From NCBI RefSeq assembly GCF_026262505.1, contig NC_067203.1, positions 16,442,392-16,506,391 on the forward strand: a stretch of DNA of 64,000 nucleotides, written 5' to 3'. Made by a program: the position numbers and the translations under genes. Below the pieces are notes generated by a model, which was not told where the DNA came from, did not search any database, and worked only from the letters and a program-made list of their open reading frames with translations. This document shows positions 61,448-64,000 of this stretch, one piece after another; the stretch's first letter is position 1; each line of letters opens with the position of its first letter. The stretch comes from Trichomonas vaginalis G3. Lineage: Eukaryota; Parabasalia; Trichomonadida; Trichomonadidae.

Positions 61448-62308
61448 ATGTTTCAGGTTGAAAAACAAAGAACAAAAGTAGCAGATACAAAACCGTTAGA
61501 CTATATCTTCACAAATGCCGGTAGAAATATTTCAGATGAAGAAATTTCATCCGGTGCTTACAGGTTTGACTTTCCAATTCGTTGGCTTCAAAGTCCTTCA
61601 GATGCAAAGGCAATAGGATTTAGAAGAGTTTTGTTTTCAAATAGAACTAACGCGTTTATGTTTGCAGTATATTTTCATGGGCAATATAGAGGTTCTGATG
61701 GTCTAATAGACAAATTTGACGAAATGAGAATCTTTACAATTCGTTCAGACGAAAACCTTGAGAAGACTCTAAATGACTTTCAAACTCAAATGAACAAATA
61801 TTATTGGGAATTGCAAGAAAAATACGACTCTCTACTAAACGGAACTTACTATCTGAAACTAGAATATGACAAAATGAACTCCACAGTTTCATTTCAAAGG
61901 ATTGAAATTAACCCTCGAAGAAGTACACAGTTTTTATTTTGGGAAGTAGACAAACGTTCTTGGGCACAATTTCTTCGGTTACTAAACCAGAACGAACCAT
62001 TACCACCTGACGGTCCGTTTAAATTTATACGCCCACCAACAGATTTGACAGTTTATAGAAATGTGTTTGACCCTCAAAATGTTATATGTCATGCAAGTTT
62101 CAGTTCAAGCAACAATAGTTTTCTTTGTATGGGTAAGGACTTCTATGACTTTGCTTCTAAATTCTACGAACCACCTAGTAACAGTTTCTCTGACTTTCAA
62201 GTTTGGTTCACTACAAACGGTGTGCAGCATATTATACCTTTGTACTATGACTTTTATCTCGAATTGTCTTTCATATACAACTACGGAAAAGTGCTGAAAA
62301 AGTACTGA
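61448..62308 (+). CDS. Putative virion protein, intact copy (286 residues)
   Basis: This is the only mid-sized gene of the element without a frameshift. Landmarks: DTKPLDYIFTNAGRN (13-27), YRFDFPIRWLQ, AIGFRRVLF, a helix near 100-125, then FDPQNVICHASFSSSNNSFL, FYEPPSNSFSDFQVWFTTNG and FYLELSFIYNYG at the C-terminus. Alternating beta strands suggest a jelly-roll-like capsid protein; penton or another minor capsid role is inference. A degenerate relative lies on the other strand at 56,368-57,215. The leader ATATTTTTACATATATTAA precedes the ATG. A hairpin element starts directly at the stop. Confidence 0.65.
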   Translation: MFQVEKQRTKVADTKPLDYIFTNAGRNISDEEISSGAYRFDFPIRWLQSPSDAKAIGFRRVLFSNRTNAFMFAVYFHGQYRGSDGLIDKFDEMRIFTIRSDENLEKTLNDFQTQMNKYYWELQEKYDSLLNGTYYLKLEYDKMNSTVSFQRIEINPRRSTQFLFWEVDKRSWAQFLRLLNQNEPLPPDGPFKFIRPPTDLTVYRNVFDPQNVICHASFSSSNNSFLCMGKDFYDFASKFYEPPSNSFSDFQVWFTTNGVQHIIPLYYDFYLELSFIYNYGKVLKKY

Positions 62309-62388
62309 AAAATATATTTTAGGTGAAGAGGTGAAATCTCACCTCTTTTTTCACCTGTTTTTTCACCCTCTTGAATTTTCATGAATTT
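62309..62388 (+). repeat. AGGTGAAGAGGTGA hairpin element, copy d
   Basis: It follows the stop codon of the virion-protein gene with no gap and can form a stem between AGGTGA and TCACCT repeats. Confidence 0.8.
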
Positions 62389-62425
62389 CCTTAAGATAGA
62401 AAAAAAGTGAGTTAAAATGAGATGT

Positions 62426-62791
62426 TTACTGAACTGGTTGGATGTCGCCTTCACAGGTTATGTAGAACGGCAGACCAGAGAAGTGGAATAGTGCTCTGAG
62501 AATTTGTATAATTCGTGGAATTGGACTCTCTCTGTTTGGAAGTTGTATCCATGGGCGCTTTGCAAAGAACTTGAGAAGAGCTTCTTTCTTCATCTCCTTT
62601 ATGTCGTCTACAGGAGTGTTTTCTGGTATTTGAATTGGAATTCCAGTCGAAATCTCGATTTTCAGCGCACCTCTTCCAGACAACCAGCAGCCGAGGGACT
62701 TGTTGGCTTTGTCCTTGCCCAAGTACTGCTTAACAACTTCATTTATCTCTATAAGGTAAATTGCCTCATCTAATGGCTCGATGCTGTCCAT
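62426..62791 (-). CDS. Unrecognised 121-residue protein, divergent to KilA-N
   Basis: MDSIEPLDEAIYLIEINEVV, GKDKANKSLGCWLSGRGALK, a Pro/Ile-rich middle (STGIPIQIPENTPVDDI), a helix with KKEALLKFFAKRPW and a C-terminal strand-rich end. The frame is intact. No known family. It starts at the edge of the 22-bp dyad repeat array that separates it from KilA-N, so it may be co-regulated with or regulate that gene. Confidence 0.5.
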   Translation of the reverse strand: MDSIEPLDEAIYLIEINEVVKQYLGKDKANKSLGCWLSGRGALKIEISTGIPIQIPENTPVDDIKEMKKEALLKFFAKRPWIQLPNRESPIPRIIQILRALFHFSGLPFYITCEGDIQPVQ

Positions 62792-62792
62792 T

Positions 62793-63124
62793 GTACTTTT
62801 TCAGAACTAGTCTTGTTCTGTTTCAGAACTAGTCTTGTACTTTTTCAGAACTAGTCTTGTTCTGTTTCAGAACTAGTCTTGTACTTTTTCAGAACTAGTC
62901 TTGTACTTTTTCAGAACTAGTCTTGTACTTTTTCAGAACAAATTTCCCGTAAAAGCTCTCAATTTGAGAGAAAAATTTTCTGTTTCAGAACAATATTTGT
63001 TCTGTTTCAGAACAATATTTGTACTGTTTCAGAACAATATTTGTACTGTTTCAGAACAATATTTGTACTGTTTCAGAACAAGTCTTGTACTGTTTCAGAA
63101 CAAGTCTTGTACTGTTTCAAGACA
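62793..63124. promoter_or_regulatory. Array of ~14 dyad 22-bp repeats between divergent genes
   Basis: Strict 22-bp spacing with dyad CAGAAC-N7-GTTCTG (many right arms read GTACTK). The left seven units have TAGTCTT as spacer, the right units AATATTT or AAGTCTT. The block is split at ~62,941-62,979 by a sequence with CTCTCAATTTGAGAG. Twenty-two bp is about two DNA turns, so sites face the same side. The array reaches to 2 bp from the start codon at 62,791 and lies ~105 bp before the KilA-N ATG, as operators would. Confidence 0.75.
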
Positions 63125-63187
63125 ATGTCCGACGGTTAAGCCACAAACGAATGTCCGACGGTTAAGCCACAAACGAATGTCCGACGT
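63125..63187 (+). repeat. 26-bp direct repeat, 2.4 copies
   Basis: ATGTCCGACGGTTAAGCCAC followed by AAACGA, repeated at 63,125-63,187, with a shortened third copy ATGTCCGACG. It is adjacent to the dyad array and before KilA-N. Confidence 0.8.
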
Positions 63188-63228
63188 ACCACTCAAAAAT
63201 ATTTTTTTATTTTTATTGTAAGAACAGT

Positions 63229-63898
63229 ATGACAGTCGAAGCAAAAACGTTCACGAACAAATCTAATGGCGAAACATTCACAAAAGGCACTTACAACGGT
63301 ATTGAAGTCTTACGTAGAGACAAGGATGGTTATATAAATGCAACAAAGATGTGTCAGCAGTTTAGGAAAGACTTTAGAAGGTTGTTGGAAAATAAGTCCT
63401 GGGAAGAGTATTTTGAGGCATTTTGTGAAGAATATACCAACCCGCGGAATTCCGCGGGTTGCTTTTTTATACACAGTTTCATGCAGGAATTCCTGATGAA
63501 ATCAAACAGGTTAGAGGAACGTATGTAGACCCAAGACTTGTAAAACTATATAGCAATGTGGGCTTCTCCAAAATATTGCTTATAGCAGTTTGGAAAATTT
63601 TGGATTCCATAGACAAGAAAGTTCATGAGAAGTTAGATGAAGAAGAACTTGAAGATACAGTAGAGAATGCAAAACCTTTGTTCGAAGAAGAAGTTAGAAA
63701 AATGCATGAAAAACAAATAGAACATGAACGTGAGATATGTTCTGGTTATAGAGACTCGCCCATACGAACTAAGACCAATGGGAACAAGAAGATTTAAAGA
63801 GAGAATTTAGAGAATATGAACTCGCTAAGATAGCATTAGAAGCTGCAGAAGAGAGGTTAAAAGCTTGGGGTTGTTTTGTACAAAAATATTGTGAGTAA
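63229..63898 (+). pseudogene. KilA-N domain DNA-binding protein, frameshifted
   Basis: First frame: TYNGIEVLRRDKDGYINATK (about 20-39) and KMCQQF are a textbook KilA-N start. The expected second half (IPDEIKQVRGTYVDPRLVKL) lies in another frame from ~63,475 on, then a long charged helix. A third frame carries the last ~40 codons (EYELAKIALEAAEERLKAWG) to a stop at 63,896-63,898. The first shift falls at or next to the GC-rich palindrome at 63,439-63,460. KilA-N proteins bind DNA and serve as regulators in phages and large DNA viruses; they are common in Mavericks. Confidence 0.85.
63439..63468 (+). terminator. GC-rich 22-bp palindrome followed by T-run, intrinsic-terminator-like
   Basis: Arms AACCCGCGGAA and TTCCGCGGGTT meet without a loop, then GC and six T. 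This is the form of a bacterial Rho-independent terminator inside the KilA-N reading frame. Eukaryotic RNA polymerase II does not use such a signal, so the label describes form only. Confidence 0.4.
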
Positions 63899-63917
63899 AT
63901 GAACCATTTTTTTCGAC

Positions 63918-63990
63918 AAAAATATATTTTAGGTGAAGAGGTGAGATTTCACCTCTTTTTTCACCTCTTTTTTCACCCGTTGAATTTTGT
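63918..63990 (+). repeat. AGGTGAAGAGGTGA hairpin element, copy e
   Basis: It lies 20 bp after the last KilA-N stop. Together with copy d this gives two copies directly 3' of genes in the same orientation. Confidence 0.8.
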
Positions 63991-64000
63991 ATAAAAAGCA

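Larger units (their letters stand above)
53600..64000. mobile_element. Maverick/Polinton-like element (left part, open at the window end)
   Basis: The gene set is a retroviral-type integrase, D12 adenine methyltransferase, KilA-N protein, a fibre-like protein, repeated structural-type proteins and small Gly-rich amphipathic proteins on both strands with short spacers. That is a virus-like transposon of the Maverick/Polinton class, which is abundant in Trichomonas vaginalis. The left boundary is uncertain: the satellite and inverted-repeat block at 53.7-54.75 kb is probably the terminal region. Polymerase, packaging ATPase, protease and major capsid genes are not in the window. Most genes carry frameshifts. 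Confidence 0.8.

Noticed and set aside
62793-63187. CRISPR array
   Set aside because: Repeats are contiguous without unique spacers, no cas genes are present and the host is eukaryotic.

Overview
This looks like nuclear DNA of a parabasalid protist, most probably Trichomonas vaginalis or a close relative. The DNA is AT-rich and its genes have no visible introns. Short upstream regions carry Inr-like TCA(C/T)(A/T) sites, and many stop codons overlap TAAA, the poly(A) signal reported for this organism. Lineage-typical families are present: N-domain ankyrin proteins, initiator-binding-domain (IBD) factors, GAF/phosphodiesterase-like proteins, MULE and hAT elements, and a Maverick/Polinton. The species call is inference from these features; no database was searched.

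Layout. 1-5.4 kb: the 3' end of a bromodomain-NET gene, a GAF-domain protein and methionine aminopeptidase 2. 5.4-15.1 kb: two near-identical 2.4-kb MULE-type elements (long inverted repeats, perfect 9-bp target duplications). The second sits in the 3' end of an ankyrin gene and replaces its C-terminus. A second ankyrin gene follows, broken by one in-frame TAA. 15.5-24.8 kb: an ASCC3/Slh1-like dual-cassette helicase, split by a 5-bp tandem duplication and carrying an exceptional ~1,300-residue Glu/Lys-rich tail. 25.6-29.0 kb: a short Raptor-like protein and an unrecognised acidic protein. 29.1-39.3 kb: a ~10.1-kb insertion with hAT-like ends (TAGGGATGCG, 8-bp target duplication) made almost entirely of satellite DNA, including ~7.8 kb of a 21-bp minisatellite. 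39.4-51.8 kb: ordinary host genes (ribosomal protein L13a, IQUB-like axonemal protein, RP2-like GAP, a polytopic membrane protein, two IBD transcription factors, two unrecognised proteins). 51.8-53.6 kb: AT-rich repeats. 53.6-64 kb: part of a Maverick/Polinton-like element, running off the window.

The Maverick part encodes a D12-class adenine methyltransferase, a phage-tail-collar fibre-like protein, a retroviral-type integrase, two copies of one putative virion protein (one broken), two small glycine-rich amphipathic proteins, several unrecognised proteins and a KilA-N DNA-binding protein. PolB, packaging ATPase, protease and major capsid genes are not in the window and may lie to the right. 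Many of its ORFs share a TTTTTA module just before the ATG. An array of ~14 dyad 22-bp repeats lies between a divergent unknown gene and KilA-N, arranged like a phage regulatory switch. Nearly all lesions in this element are frameshifts with almost no nonsense codons, so consensus indel errors must be separated from genuine decay.
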